64,000 nt of DNA. Source: Homoserinimonas aerilata. GTDB taxonomy: Bacteria; Actinomycetota; Actinomycetes; Actinomycetales; Microbacteriaceae. This document shows, piece by piece, positions 24,213-33,638 of this stretch. The translations under genes were made by a program, and so were the position numbers. Below the pieces are notes generated by a model that saw only the letters and a program-made list of their open reading frames with translations, was not told where the DNA came from and searched no databases. The DNA lies in the NCBI RefSeq assembly GCF_006716125.1, contig NZ_VFOM01000001.1, positions 1,302,001-1,366,000 on the forward strand. The letters are read 5' to 3'. Position 1 is the stretch's first letter. The number at the start of each line of letters is the position of its first letter.

Positions 24213-25745
24213 TCAGTCCGTGGCGGGCGCGTTCGGGGCGGCGGCCCGACGGGCGGGCTTCGACTGTTCGGTCATCGCGCGCCCCACGGCCTCGCCCGTG
24301 GCACGGCCCGTGACGATCTCGGAGATGTCGATGCCGACAAGATCCTTGATGATCTTCGTCGACGTGGCCAGCTGCGACGCGACGCTCTGGCCGAGCTGTT
24401 CCGAGCCGTTGCCGTCACTCGAGATGATCGTCATGTTCGAGATGGCGGAGAGCGGCTCGGATGCGGCACGCACGATATCGGGCAGCTGGTTGATGAGCTG
24501 CTGGCGGAGCAGCTCGGTGGCGCGCTCCTCGAGCGCCTCGGCGCGAGCCCTCGCAGACTCCGCCTCAGCGGCACCCTTGACTCGGATCGATTCGGCCTCG
24601 GCCTCACCCTCAGCCCTCAGCGCCTCAGCGGCCGCGATACGGCGGTTGCGCTCGGCGATTCCCTCGGCCTCAACAGCCTGCGCCGCGTAGCCTCGGCTGT
24701 TCTTCTCTGCGATGCTCTCGGCCTCGAGCGCCTCGGCCGACGACTTGCGGCGGTCACGGTCGGCGTTGGCTGCGGCCACTGCTGCGCCGGCGGATGCTTC
24801 GGCACTCTTCTCGACCGCATAGGCCTCAGCGTCGGCGACGGCGCGGATCTCGGCGTCGAGCTCCTGCTTGCGCAGGCCGACGCGCTTGCCCGCGGTGATC
24901 TCCTGCTGCGAGATGACCTCCTGCTGGGCGATCGCCTCGGCCAGAGGACGAGAAGAATCAGCCTCGGCGCGCGCCTTGTCGGTCTCCTTCTGGATCTCGG
25001 CGTTACGCAGGTCGAGCTTGCGCTGCTGCTCGGCGACGGCCTGCTCCGCACCGATGCGGGCCTCCTCGGAGGCCTGACGAGACACCGACTCGGCGATCTC
25101 GGCGACCTGCTTCACCCGGGCGGCTTCGGCGCGACCCAGGTCACGGATGTATCCGTTGTCGTCGTCGATCTCCTTGATCTGCAGGGTGTCGATCTGGAGG
25201 CCCTGCACGTCGAGCGACTCACGCACCGCCTCGAGCACCTGCCCCTGCAGCACCTGGCGGTTGGTGATGATCTCGGTGACCGTGAGCTGGCCGACGATCG
25301 ATCGCACCGACCCGCTCAGCACCTCCTCGGTGGAGGTCTCGATCTGGTCCTGCTGGTTGAGGAAGCGCTGGGCGGCGGCACGTACCATCTCCTCGGAGCC
25401 GCCCACCTTGACGACGGCCACCGCGTTGACGCGGATCGTGATGGCATCCTTCGTCTGCGCTGTCGCCTGTACATTCAGCTGGCGGCTGCGCAGGCTCAGC
25501 TTGAAGTGTGCCTCCACGATCGGCTTGACGAAGACGCGCGAACCAAAGACGACCTTCTGCCCGGCGTTCTCGAACTCGCCGCTCGCCGCCCTGGCACCCT
25601 TCTGGCGCGAGGTCACGATGATCGCCTCATCCGGCTTGGCGATCTTGATACCGCGCAGCGTCAGCACGAGGAACACAAGCACCACGACCACGGCGATGCC
25701 GATGAGCACCGGAAGCAGCAGGAGTTCGAAGGGGAAGAACGGCAC
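24213..25745 (-). CDS. flotillin-like SPFH-domain membrane protein
   Basis: About 510 residues: a single N-terminal membrane helix (LLLLPVLIGIAVVVVLVFLV, about 8-27), the SPFH/PHB domain (SRQKGARAASGE to about residue 200), then a long Ala/Glu-rich coiled coil with repeated AEA/AES heptads (about 220-430), and a globular end. This is the flotillin architecture; family members scaffold functional membrane microdomains. GTG 25745 has GAGAGG six bases upstream. ATG 25802 would add 19 residues but has no ribosome site. It is divergent from a DHA2 exporter, sharing a 244-bp control region. Confidence 0.88.
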   Translation of the reverse strand: MPFFPFELLLLPVLIGIAVVVVLVFLVLTLRGIKIAKPDEAIIVTSRQKGARAASGEFENAGQKVVFGSRVFVKPIVEAHFKLSLRSRQLNVQATAQTKDAITIRVNAVAVVKVGGSEEMVRAAAQRFLNQQDQIETSTEEVLSGSVRSIVGQLTVTEIITNRQVLQGQVLEAVRESLDVQGLQIDTLQIKEIDDDNGYIRDLGRAEAARVKQVAEIAESVSRQASEEARIGAEQAVAEQQRKLDLRNAEIQKETDKARAEADSSRPLAEAIAQQEVISQQEITAGKRVGLRKQELDAEIRAVADAEAYAVEKSAEASAGAAVAAANADRDRRKSSAEALEAESIAEKNSRGYAAQAVEAEGIAERNRRIAAAEALRAEGEAEAESIRVKGAAEAESARARAEALEERATELLRQQLINQLPDIVRAASEPLSAISNMTIISSDGNGSEQLGQSVASQLATSTKIIKDLVGIDISEIVTGRATGEAVGRAMTEQSKPARRAAAPNAPATD

Positions 25746-25989
25746 GAGGGGCCTCTCGTCGATGAAACGGGCGGAAGGGGCGACCCCCGAGAAGAGGGGC
25801 ATCAATCGAGTATGGCCGAACATCCGGCGACGATGCCACCGGGTGGACAATATGTGGACAACGGATGGAAAGCGGATGCGCTCCCGGCAGAAAGATTTCA
25901 ATGTCGGTGGAATACGACACACTGGTTTCTGCGTTGCCCTCAGGGCCGCGATCGCGATGCACCCCCACTCTTTTCGACAGGACAGCCGT
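25746..25989. promoter_or_regulatory. divergent control region, SPFH gene / DHA2 exporter
   Basis: This 244-bp gap is less GC-rich than the genes. GTGGACAA occurs twice in direct orientation at 25843-25850 and 25854-25861, an 11-bp period that puts both on one DNA face and could be an operator. No -10/-35 pair could be fixed. Confidence 0.35.
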
Positions 25990-27507
25990 ATGACTGACAC
26001 CTCCTCCAGCACCGCCACGGGTGCCGTTCCCGTGCCGAACGCCGCATCGCTGGGAACCGCACCCTCTACCGAGGCCGAGGCCCGTATCGCGTCACGCAAC
26101 CGTCTCGTGATCGGCCTGCTGCTGGTCTCGGCGTTCGTGGTCATCCTGAACGAGACGGTTCTGGGCGTCGCCCAGACGCGCCTCGAGCACGACCTCGGCG
26201 TGCCCTACAGCCTCATCCAGTGGTTGACGACGGGGTTCATGCTGACGATGGCCGTCGTGATCCCGATCACGGGCTTCCTGTTGGAGCGCTTCACCACGCG
26301 CGGCGTCTTCATCACCGCGATGTCGTTGTTCAGCCTGGGCACCCTCATCTGTGCCCTCGCCCCCGGCTTCGAGGTGCTACTAGCTGGCCGCATCGTGCAG
26401 GCGACCGGAACGGCGATCATGATGCCGCTGCTCATGACGACCGTCATGAACCTCGTGCCGCCGTCGGCGCGCGGCCGCACCATGGGCAACATCTCGATCG
26501 TCATCTCGGTGGCGCCCGCGCTCGGCCCGACCATCTCGGGCCTGATCCTGAACGTGCTCGAATGGCGTTGGCTGTTCCTGCTCGTGCTGCCGATCGCGAT
26601 CGGCGCGCTTGTGCTCGGCGCGGCCCGTATCGAGAACGTCACAGAGCCCCGCAAGGTTCCCGTCGATTCGCTGTCGGTCGTGCTGTCCGCGCTCGGCTTC
26701 GGCGGGCTCATCTTCGGCCTGAGCAGCCTCGGCGAGGCCGCCCGGGGCGCGGCCACCGTGCCGCTCTGGATCCCCATCGGGGTCGGCATCGCCGCCCTCG
26801 TGCTGTTCGTCCTGCGCCAGCGCAGGCTCCAGCGTTCCGACCGTGCCCTGCTCGATCTGCGCACGTTCCTGTCGCCCGTGTTCAGCGTCTCCACGATCAT
26901 GCTCGTCATCAGCATGATCGCCCTGTTCGGCATGGTCGTCGTGCTCCCCATCTACACGCAGGAGGTACTGGGGCTCGACACGCTGACCACCGGGCTCCTC
27001 CTGCTTCCCGGCGGGCTGCTGATGGGTGTGATGGCACCGTTCGTGGGGCGTTTCTACGACCGCTTCGGGCCGGCACCGCTCGTCGTGCCCGGCTCGATCA
27101 TCGTGAGCGGGGCCCTCTGGGGCACCACGCTGCTCGGTGTTGACACACCGTTCCTGTGGGTGCTCGTCGCGCATGTCGCCCTGAGCATCGGCCTCGCACT
27201 GCTGTTCACCCCCCTGTTCACCTCGGCACTCGGCTCGCTGCGGCCCTCCCTCTACTCGCACGGCAGTGCGATCGTCGGAACCGTGCAGCAGCTCGCCGGC
27301 GCGGCCGGAACGGCACTGTTCATCAGCGTCATGACGGCGCAGTCGATCGCACTCGCGGGCGGAGGCGCGCCCGACGTCGCGGACACGGCCGGGGGCATCC
27401 ACATGGCCTTCGTCTGCGGTGCAGTCATCTCGCTGCTCGCGGTCGTCGCCGCGTTCTTCGTGCGCAAGCCGGCCGACATGCCTGAGGGAATGCACGCGGG
27501 GCACTGA
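25990..27507 (+). CDS. DHA2-family MFS multidrug exporter
   Basis: The 505-residue protein has about 14 membrane spans, the DHA2 (EmrB/QacA) layout. Motif C, the antiporter signature, is visible as SVAPALGPTISGLIL, and motif A-like GFLLERFTTRGVF after helix 2. It begins with a disordered Ser/Thr/Ala stretch. ATG 25990 follows AGGACAG. Substrates cannot be read from sequence. The gene stands alone between the divergent SPFH gene and an EI24 gene 32 bp downstream. Confidence 0.9.
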   Translation: MTDTSSSTATGAVPVPNAASLGTAPSTEAEARIASRNRLVIGLLLVSAFVVILNETVLGVAQTRLEHDLGVPYSLIQWLTTGFMLTMAVVIPITGFLLERFTTRGVFITAMSLFSLGTLICALAPGFEVLLAGRIVQATGTAIMMPLLMTTVMNLVPPSARGRTMGNISIVISVAPALGPTISGLILNVLEWRWLFLLVLPIAIGALVLGAARIENVTEPRKVPVDSLSVVLSALGFGGLIFGLSSLGEAARGAATVPLWIPIGVGIAALVLFVLRQRRLQRSDRALLDLRTFLSPVFSVSTIMLVISMIALFGMVVVLPIYTQEVLGLDTLTTGLLLLPGGLLMGVMAPFVGRFYDRFGPAPLVVPGSIIVSGALWGTTLLGVDTPFLWVLVAHVALSIGLALLFTPLFTSALGSLRPSLYSHGSAIVGTVQQLAGAAGTALFISVMTAQSIALAGGGAPDVADTAGGIHMAFVCGAVISLLAVVAAFFVRKPADMPEGMHAGH

Positions 27508-27539
27508 GCCTCCACGGCCCGGCCTTCTAGGATCGTGAT

Positions 27540-28346
27540 GTGACAGCCGTGGCTCCGAAGCATCCGAGATTCTCCGCAGTGCGAGGCTTCTTCGAGGGCG
27601 CCGGGCTGCTGTTCCGTGGCTTCGCTACCTGGGGTACTTCACCGAAACGCATGCTGCTGGGCCTCATCCCCGGCGCGATCACCTTCGCGATCTACATCGC
27701 GATCGTGATCGCGTTCGTGGCGACGATCGGGCCGATCACCGACTGGCTGACGCCGTTCGCGAGCGGCTGGGATGACTCGCTGCGCACGCTCCTGCGCATC
27801 GCCGTCGGCCTGGCCCTCGCCGTGGCGGCATCCCTCGTGCTCGTCTACTCGTTCACCGTGGTGACGCTCGCGGTCGGGCAGCCGTTCTTCGAGCGCATCT
27901 CCCGCGACGTGGATGATGCGCTCGGCACCGTTCCCGAGGCGCCCCAGCCGGGCTTCTGGCGGGGGCTGTGGCGTGGCATGGCCGAGGCGCTCGGGGTTCT
28001 CGCCCTGACCCTCCTGATCGGCCTGGGGCTGTTCCTGCTGAGCCTCGTGCCGGTGGTCGGCTCTCCACTCGCGGCCGTCACCGGAGCGTTCACGGGCGGC
28101 TGGTTCCTGGCGCTCGAACTCAGTGCGGTGCCGCTTCAGCGTCGAGGCCTGCGCTTCGGACAGCGACGCCGGATGCTGGGGACCAGACGCTCGGTGACGC
28201 TCGGCTTCGGCGTCGTCACATTTCTGCTGTTCCTCGTGCCGCTCGGCGCCATCGTGACGATGCCTGCGGCGGTCGCGGGCGGCACACTGCTGGCCCGATC
28301 CGCGCTCGGCGAGGCCGTGCGCCCTGCGGCGACGCCGACACCCTAG
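27540..28346 (+). CDS. EI24/CysZ-like membrane protein
   Basis: The 268 residues include about five to six hydrophobic segments. The N-terminal FFEGAGLLFRGFATWGTSPKR and the mid block VGQPFFERISRDVDDALG are features of the EI24 domain family, which includes the sulfate transporter CysZ. No sulfur gene is nearby, so a transport role is unproven. GTG 27540 is the only start near the conserved N-terminus. It is convergent with the thiamine-binding gene with a 7-bp gap. Confidence 0.8.
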   Translation: MTAVAPKHPRFSAVRGFFEGAGLLFRGFATWGTSPKRMLLGLIPGAITFAIYIAIVIAFVATIGPITDWLTPFASGWDDSLRTLLRIAVGLALAVAASLVLVYSFTVVTLAVGQPFFERISRDVDDALGTVPEAPQPGFWRGLWRGMAEALGVLALTLLIGLGLFLLSLVPVVGSPLAAVTGAFTGGWFLALELSAVPLQRRGLRFGQRRRMLGTRRSVTLGFGVVTFLLFLVPLGAIVTMPAAVAGGTLLARSALGEAVRPAATPTP

Positions 28347-28353
28347 CCGCGTC

Positions 28354-28665
28354 TCAGCTCTGCTCTCGGATCGCCTGCTCCAGCCGTTCGACCTTGCCGC
28401 TCAGCTCGCCGCTGTGACCGGGGCGGATGTCTGCCTTCAGCACCAGGGAGATCCGTGATCCGAACGGTTCGACGGCCTCGACCGCGCGCTTCACGACGCC
28501 CATGACCGTGTCCCAGTCGGGGCCCTCGATCTCCGTGAACATCGACGAGGTACGATTCGGCAGCCCGCTCTCGCGCACCACCCGCACTGCGGCGGCGACG
28601 GCGTCGTGAACGGACGCGTCGGGGTTCTCTCCCCCGCTCGGCGCCACCGAGAATGCGATCAACAT
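28354..28665 (-). CDS. thiamine-binding (MTH1187/YkoF-type) protein
   Basis: The 103 residues fit the MTH1187 (UPF0045) fold: LIAFSVAPSG at the start, VVRESGLPNRTSSMFTEIEG and ISLVLKADIRPGH. Proteins of this fold bind thiamine or hydroxymethylpyrimidine in the cytoplasm. A YkoF protein belongs to the Bacillus ykoFEDC transport operon; here the ykoEDC-like operon lies about 4 kb away, so a functional link is plausible though the gene is not in the operon and I see no TPP riboswitch before it. ATG 28665 follows GGGAGG. Confidence 0.82.
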   Translation of the reverse strand: MLIAFSVAPSGGENPDASVHDAVAAAVRVVRESGLPNRTSSMFTEIEGPDWDTVMGVVKRAVEAVEPFGSRISLVLKADIRPGHSGELSGKVERLEQAIREQS

Positions 28666-28732
28666 GCTGGACCTCCCTGTTCTGACGATGCCGGCGCCGA
28701 TGATGCTCGGTCGCTGGTGTCACATCCGTGTT

Positions 28733-28756
28733 GCGATTGCCTGTGCGATTGCCTGT
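28733..28756. repeat. tandem duplicate of a 12-mer
   Basis: GCGATTGCCTGT is repeated exactly in tandem in the 205-bp divergent gap before the YceI gene. Likely a replication-slippage product; an operator role is possible. The rest of the gap, including the A/T-rich 28777-28800, should hold the two promoters. Confidence 0.6.
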
Positions 28757-28870
28757 GCCGTCGCGCATTCCGAGCCTATCCATAGGTTTCGCTCGCTAAT
28801 CTGGGGCTCCCCGCCGCCGACGCCGTAGGGATGCAGACCGCAAGGCACAGCGACGACGAGAGAAGGCCCC

Positions 28871-29581
28871 GTGGCACGACCATCGAAGAAGAAGACGATC
28901 ATCCTCATCAGCGTCGCGGCCGTGATCGCGCTCGGGGCGACCGCGGCGATCGCCGGCCCCGTCTTCTACCGGGACGTCATCGCCGGGCCGGCCGACGATG
29001 CCCCCACAGCAGAGTTGGACACGCGCGCGCCGAGCACGCTCGATGAGAGCACCCTCGCGGGCGACTGGACGGTCACGGATGGCTCGTATGCGGGCTATCG
29101 CGTCGATGAGGTGCTCAACGGGGTCGATGTGACCGTCACCGGACGCACCGAAGACGTCGCGGGAACGGTGACCACGAGCGACACCGCCGTGACTGCGGCG
29201 ACGATCACGGTGGACGTGGCGAGCATCGCGACCGACTCCAGCCAGCGCGACGCCTACTTCAGGGACAGCGCCCTGCAGGTGTCGGAGCATCCGACAGCCA
29301 CCTTCGAGTTGACGAGCCCCATCGAGGCACCGTCGGATGCCACTGTCGACGCCGAGAGCACGGTGACCGCCGCAGGGGTGCTCACCCTCGCCGGTGTCAG
29401 CCAGGACGTGACAGTGGATGTGACGGCTGCGGCCGACGGCGACACCATCCGCATCGCCGGCCAGATCCCGGTGACCTTCGCCGACTTCGGCGTGCAGGCA
29501 CCGTCACTCGGCTTCGTGAAGGTGGAGGACACCGGCTTCGTGGAGTTCCTGGTGGTGCTGGAACAGGGACCGCGAGGCTGA
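28871..29581 (+). CDS. membrane-anchored YceI-family lipocalin-like protein
   Basis: The 236-residue protein has a basic start, one hydrophobic segment (residues about 9-30) that anchors or exports it, a short acidic linker, and a YceI domain: GSYAGYRVDEVL, SQRDAYFRDSALQVSEHPTA and VPVTFADFG-type blocks. YceI proteins bind isoprenoid lipids in a beta barrel and are linked to stress and respiratory quinones. GTG 28871 follows AGAGAAGG. Confidence 0.88.
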   Translation: MARPSKKKTIILISVAAVIALGATAAIAGPVFYRDVIAGPADDAPTAELDTRAPSTLDESTLAGDWTVTDGSYAGYRVDEVLNGVDVTVTGRTEDVAGTVTTSDTAVTAATITVDVASIATDSSQRDAYFRDSALQVSEHPTATFELTSPIEAPSDATVDAESTVTAAGVLTLAGVSQDVTVDVTAAADGDTIRIAGQIPVTFADFGVQAPSLGFVKVEDTGFVEFLVVLEQGPRG

Positions 29582-29729
29582 CATCCGGCCAGCATCCGGC
29601 CGATATTTCGGTCACGAAAGGGTGGTCAGGCGACCAGAGTCGGCCTAACCTCGAGGCGTAGGGCCCCATCTCGGTATGCCTTCGTGGTGGCTGTGAGCGG
29701 GCAGATCTCAGAACCTCAAGGGAGAGACG

Positions 29730-32024
29730 ATGAGCGCGACCTCGCGGTATTCCAAGGGTGAAGTCGTGCCCGAACCTGTTCTGCAGCAGGATCCGAAACT
29801 TCCACCCGTTGCGGTCGATCCACAGAAGCTGGCCGCCGAGGATCGGCGCTGGACCCCGCTCAAGGTGATCATCTGGGCCGCGATCTCACTGCTCGGTGGC
29901 CTCAGCTGGGTGATGCTGGCGATCGTGCGCGGTGAGACGGTCAACGCCATCTGGTTCGTCTTCGCGGCCGTGTGCACCTATTTCATCTTCTACCGCTTCT
30001 ACTCGAAGTACATCGAGAAGTACGTGACAAGGCCGGATGATCGGCGCGCCACCCCCGCGGAGTACAAGGCCGACGGCAAAGACTTCGTCGCGACCGACCG
30101 CAGGGTTCTCTACGGTCACCACTTCGCGGCGATTGCCGGGGCCGGTCCCCTCGTCGGGCCCGTGCTCGCCGCACAGATGGGCTTCCTCCCCGGAACGCTG
30201 TGGATCATCGTCGGCGTAGTGCTCGCCGGCGCCGTGCAGGACTACCTCGTGCTGTTCTTCTCAATGCGCCGCGGCGGGCGCTCGCTCGGGCAGATGGCGC
30301 GGGACGAGCTCGGGCCGGTCGGTGGCACCGCCGCCATAATCGCGACCCTCGCCATCATGGTGATCATCGTCGCCATCCTCGCGCTCGTCGTCGTCAATGC
30401 GCTGGCCGAGAGCCCGTGGGGCGTCTTCTCCGTGTCGATGACCATCCCGATCGCACTGTTCATGGGCTGCTATCTGCGCTTCCTGCGGCCGGGCAAGGTC
30501 GTGGAGGTTTCCATCATCGGTTTCGTGCTGCTCATGGCGGCGATCATCGGCGGCGGCGCGGTCGCCGAGACGGAGTGGGGCGCGGCACTGTTCACGCTCG
30601 ACCCGCTGCCGATCGCGATCGGCATCGTCATCTACGGCTTCATCGCCGCCATCCTCCCGGTCTGGCTTCTGCTCGCCCCGCGCGACTACCTCTCGACGTT
30701 CATGAAGGTCGGCACGATCGTGATGCTGGCCGTGGCGATCGTCATCGTGCGACCCGAGATCACCGTTCCCGCGTTCACGGAGTTCGCCGCCACCGGTGAG
30801 GGCCCCGTCGTGGCCGGGCCGCTGTGGCCGTTCCTGTTCGTGACCATCGCGTGCGGTGCCCTCTCGGGATTCCACGCCCTGATCGCATCCGGAACCACCC
30901 CCAAGCTCGTCGAGAAGGAACGCCAGACCCGGATGATCGGCTACGGCGGCATGCTCATGGAGTCGTTCGTGGCCATCATGGCTCTGGTGGCCGCCCTCTC
31001 GATCGACCAGGGCATCTACTTCGCGATGAACTCATCGGCGGGCGCGACCGGCGGAACCGTCGAGGGTGCCGTCGCCTTCGTCAACAATCTGGGGCTCACA
31101 GGCGTGCACGTCGATGCGGATGCCCTGCTGCAGACCGCAAAGGATGTGGGCGAGGAGAGCATCGTCTCGCGGACGGGCGGGGCGCCGACCCTTGCCGTCG
31201 GCCTCTCGCACATCATGCATCAGTGGCTGGGCGGGCCGAGCCTCATGGCGTTCTGGTACCACTTCGCCATCATGTTCGAGGCGCTCTTCATCCTCACCGC
31301 CGTCGACGCCGGCACCCGGGTGGCCCGCTTCATGCTGCAGGACAGCATCGGGAATGCCGTGCCCCGTTTCAAGGACACCTCATGGAGGCCGGGAGCCTGG
31401 CTGACGACGGCGATCATGGTCGCCGCGTGGGGCGCGATCCTCGTGCTGGGCGTCACGGATCCGCTCGGCGGTATCAACACCTTCTTCCCGCTCTTCGGCA
31501 TCGCCAATCAGCTGCTGGCGGCGATCGCGCTGGCGGTGTGCATGGCGATCATGGCGAAGAAGGGCCTGTTCAAGTACCTGTGGGTGGTCATCCTGCCGCT
31601 GGGATTCGCCGCGGTCATCACCATCTGGGCGTCAGGGCTCAAGATCTTCTCGCCCATCCCCTCGATCGGATACTTCGCGCAGAATGGTGCATTCGCGGGG
31701 GCTCTCGCTGCTGGCGAGACGAGCTTCGGAACGGCCACGAGCGTCGAGGCCATGCAGGCTGTCGTGCGCAACACCATGGTGCAGGGCGTGCTGTCGGTGT
31801 TGTTCGTCGTGCTCGCGATAATCGTCATCCTGGCCGCGGCGGCTGCCACCTGGCGGTCGTGGCGTACGCGCGAACTGGGCACCAGCGAGGACACAGCCGT
31901 GCCGTCGCGCCTCTTCGCACCGGCCGGTTTCGTGGCGACGCCCGCCGAGCGCGAGATCCAGTCCCAGTGGGATGCGAGGCCGGATGCCCGCGGCTCGGTC
32001 CGCGCGAAGAGGGGCGATCACTGA
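29730..32024 (+). CDS. cstA: carbon starvation protein CstA (peptide/pyruvate transporter)
   Basis: The 764-residue protein has about 18 hydrophobic segments with CstA family blocks, e.g. HHFAAIAGAGPLVGPVLAAQ (about 130-149), RRGGRSLGQMARDELG, ACGALSGFHALIASGTTPK and FFPLFGIANQLLAAIAL. CstA and BtsT import peptides or pyruvate during nutrient limitation. ATG 29730 follows GGGAGA. The stop overlaps the start of a YbdD-like gene (TGATG), the usual partner pair. Confidence 0.94.
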   Translation: MSATSRYSKGEVVPEPVLQQDPKLPPVAVDPQKLAAEDRRWTPLKVIIWAAISLLGGLSWVMLAIVRGETVNAIWFVFAAVCTYFIFYRFYSKYIEKYVTRPDDRRATPAEYKADGKDFVATDRRVLYGHHFAAIAGAGPLVGPVLAAQMGFLPGTLWIIVGVVLAGAVQDYLVLFFSMRRGGRSLGQMARDELGPVGGTAAIIATLAIMVIIVAILALVVVNALAESPWGVFSVSMTIPIALFMGCYLRFLRPGKVVEVSIIGFVLLMAAIIGGGAVAETEWGAALFTLDPLPIAIGIVIYGFIAAILPVWLLLAPRDYLSTFMKVGTIVMLAVAIVIVRPEITVPAFTEFAATGEGPVVAGPLWPFLFVTIACGALSGFHALIASGTTPKLVEKERQTRMIGYGGMLMESFVAIMALVAALSIDQGIYFAMNSSAGATGGTVEGAVAFVNNLGLTGVHVDADALLQTAKDVGEESIVSRTGGAPTLAVGLSHIMHQWLGGPSLMAFWYHFAIMFEALFILTAVDAGTRVARFMLQDSIGNAVPRFKDTSWRPGAWLTTAIMVAAWGAILVLGVTDPLGGINTFFPLFGIANQLLAAIALAVCMAIMAKKGLFKYLWVVILPLGFAAVITIWASGLKIFSPIPSIGYFAQNGAFAGALAAGETSFGTATSVEAMQAVVRNTMVQGVLSVLFVVLAIIVILAAAAATWRSWRTRELGTSEDTAVPSRLFAPAGFVATPAEREIQSQWDARPDARGSVRAKRGDH

Positions 32025-32245
32025 TGAGCGTCTCAGGCTCGAGCTTCTCGGCCACCATCCGCAGGGGGCTCGGCGGGCTCTCCTGGTACGTGCGCGGGGT
32101 CATGGGCGGCGACGCCTACGAGAAGTATCTCGATCACCACTTCTCGAGCCATGACGCCCTCGAGCATCCGCCCATGACGGAACGCGAGTTCTGGCGCGAC
32201 CGAGACGACAGGCAGGATCGCGAGCCGCAGGGCAGGTGCTGCTGA
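32024..32245 (+). CDS. ybdD: YbdD/YjiX-family small protein
   Basis: The 73-residue protein has the family core GLSWYVRGVMGGDAYEKYL and a Pro-Met-Thr-Glu-Arg-Glu-Phe-Trp motif (residues about 50-57), then a charged tail with two terminal cysteines. The pair cstA-ybdD is conserved; YjiX-type proteins are thought to aid the transporter. Its ATG shares one base with the cstA stop, so translation is coupled. Confidence 0.88.
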   Translation: MSVSGSSFSATIRRGLGGLSWYVRGVMGGDAYEKYLDHHFSSHDALEHPPMTEREFWRDRDDRQDREPQGRCC

Positions 32246-32261
32246 GCACACGCGGGCCGCG

Positions 32262-32333
32262 GCGGCTGCGTTGACTGAGGCGGCCGCGTCGGCTGAAGCG
32301 GCCGCGTCGGCTGAAGCGGCTGCGGCTCAGCGC
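32262..32333. repeat. 18-bp tandem repeat at ybdD/kinase junction
   Basis: Two exact units (32280-32297 and 32298-32315) of the form GCGGCCGCGTCGGCTGAA are flanked by one diverged unit on each side. The last unit enters the 3' end of the convergent kinase gene. No stem-loop is obvious; it may be a slippage product in a spacer. Confidence 0.8.
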
Positions 32334-32866
32334 TCGTCGATGACGAGATCGGCGAGCAGTTGAGGTCGCTCGCGTTCGAGAAACGCGGCCTCCTGCGCGG
32401 CCCACCGGTCCCAGTGCGGGGCGTAGGCGTCACCGTCGCGCTCGAGTGCCCGGCGCTTGCGGGTCGGCTCATCAAGCTCAACCCACACGCCCAGCGTCGC
32501 GAGGGCACGGTTATTTCGGCTGAGTGAACCGGAACCCTCGATCACGAGGGAACGGGAGGGGTCGACAGTGTGCCATTCGGCGGTCCGGTCGTTCTCCCAG
32601 TCCCAACGGAACCAACCGGGCTCGGATGCCGCGAGCACCCGTTCGTGCACCATCCGGCTGCCCTCCTCCAGGCCGTCCCATCCCGGGTAGAGGTCGTCGA
32701 GCCTCAGCAGTTGGGCGTCCGGGATCGCGGCGGCCACCACGGGTGCGAGCGTGGTCTTGCCCGAGCCTGATCCCCCGTCGATGAGTACCACCTGCCGTCG
32801 CTCGCGCGGCAGCAGCGCGAGGATCGCCTCGATGTTCTGTGGGCGTGTGACGTCATGGCGCGGCAA
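32327..32866 (-). CDS. P-loop nucleoside/uridine-kinase-like protein
   Basis: The 179-residue protein shows a Walker A GGSGSGKTT at residues 31-39, LLRLDDLYPGWDG (aspartate pair as in uridine kinase) and VIEGSGSLS, the substrate-side strand. A lid with RKRRALERDGD follows. The frame begins at TTG 32866, overlapping ecfT by 14 bp with GGGGGAG upstream, so translation is coupled to the ECF transporter. Phosphorylation of the imported compound is a tempting role; the substrate is unknown and such kinases occur in many other contexts. Confidence 0.72.
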   Translation of the reverse strand: MPRHDVTRPQNIEAILALLPRERRQVVLIDGGSGSGKTTLAPVVAAAIPDAQLLRLDDLYPGWDGLEEGSRMVHERVLAASEPGWFRWDWENDRTAEWHTVDPSRSLVIEGSGSLSRNNRALATLGVWVELDEPTRKRRALERDGDAYAPHWDRWAAQEAAFLERERPQLLADLVIDER

Positions 32867-33638
32867 TGAAGTTCCACTCCCCCGTCTCGACGGACGTGGT
32901 GACGGCGGTCGCCGCGATCACGACGCCGATCAGCAGAAGCGCCCACTCGTTACGCCCGAAGTGCGATTCGCGTGCCCAGCTTCGCTCGGTGGGCCCGCCG
33001 AAACCGCGCGCCTCCATGGCGGTCGCGAGCTTGCTGCCGCGCCGGATGGAGAGCACGAGCAGCGCGAAGGCCTGCCCGAAGAGGCGGCGGATGCGTCCGC
33101 TGTCGGCGAGTCCGCGCGCCCTACGGGCCAGTTCGAGGGATTTCCAGTCGTCGAGGAAGAGCCCGACCAGCCGCAGGCCGGCGAGTGCACCCAGCACGAA
33201 GCGGGCGGGCAGCTTCACGATCTGGGCGAGCCCGTCGGCGAGGTCGGTGGGGTCGACGGTGATGAACAGCACAACCCCGGGCAGGGCGATGGCGAGCAGC
33301 CGCAGCACTGTGGCGACGGCCAACTCGATGGATCCGTCGGTCACGTGCACGAACATCCACTCGAGATGGCTCGCCCCTGAGGCCTTGCCGTAGAGCAGGA
33401 TGGTGAGGCCCGCGAAGGGCGCCGCGATCCAGATGGGCGAGGTGCGCAGCAGCAGTGTTCTGGCCCGCACGCCGGCGAACGCGAGCAGCGGGAGCTCAAG
33501 CGCGAGGGCGACGGATGCCGACACCCAGTCGATCGACAGCACGAGAGTGAAGGCGATGAGCAGCGCCGTGGCGAGTTTCGCGACGGGGTTCACCGTGTGG
33601 ATGGCCGCGGTGCCCCGGGCCTGGACGAGCGCGCTCAC
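32853..33638 (-). CDS. ykoC: ECF transporter transmembrane component (YkoC/EcfT)
   Basis: The 261-residue protein has about six membrane spans and the two Ala-Arg-Gly coupling motifs of EcfT: RRARGL and MEARGFGG in the cytoplasmic helices, which contact the ATPases. GTG 33638 overlaps the ATPase gene stop by 4 bp (GTGA). Third gene of the riboswitch-controlled operon. Confidence 0.9.
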   Translation of the reverse strand: MSALVQARGTAAIHTVNPVAKLATALLIAFTLVLSIDWVSASVALALELPLLAFAGVRARTLLLRTSPIWIAAPFAGLTILLYGKASGASHLEWMFVHVTDGSIELAVATVLRLLAIALPGVVLFITVDPTDLADGLAQIVKLPARFVLGALAGLRLVGLFLDDWKSLELARRARGLADSGRIRRLFGQAFALLVLSIRRGSKLATAMEARGFGGPTERSWARESHFGRNEWALLLIGVVIAATAVTTSVETGEWNFIAAP

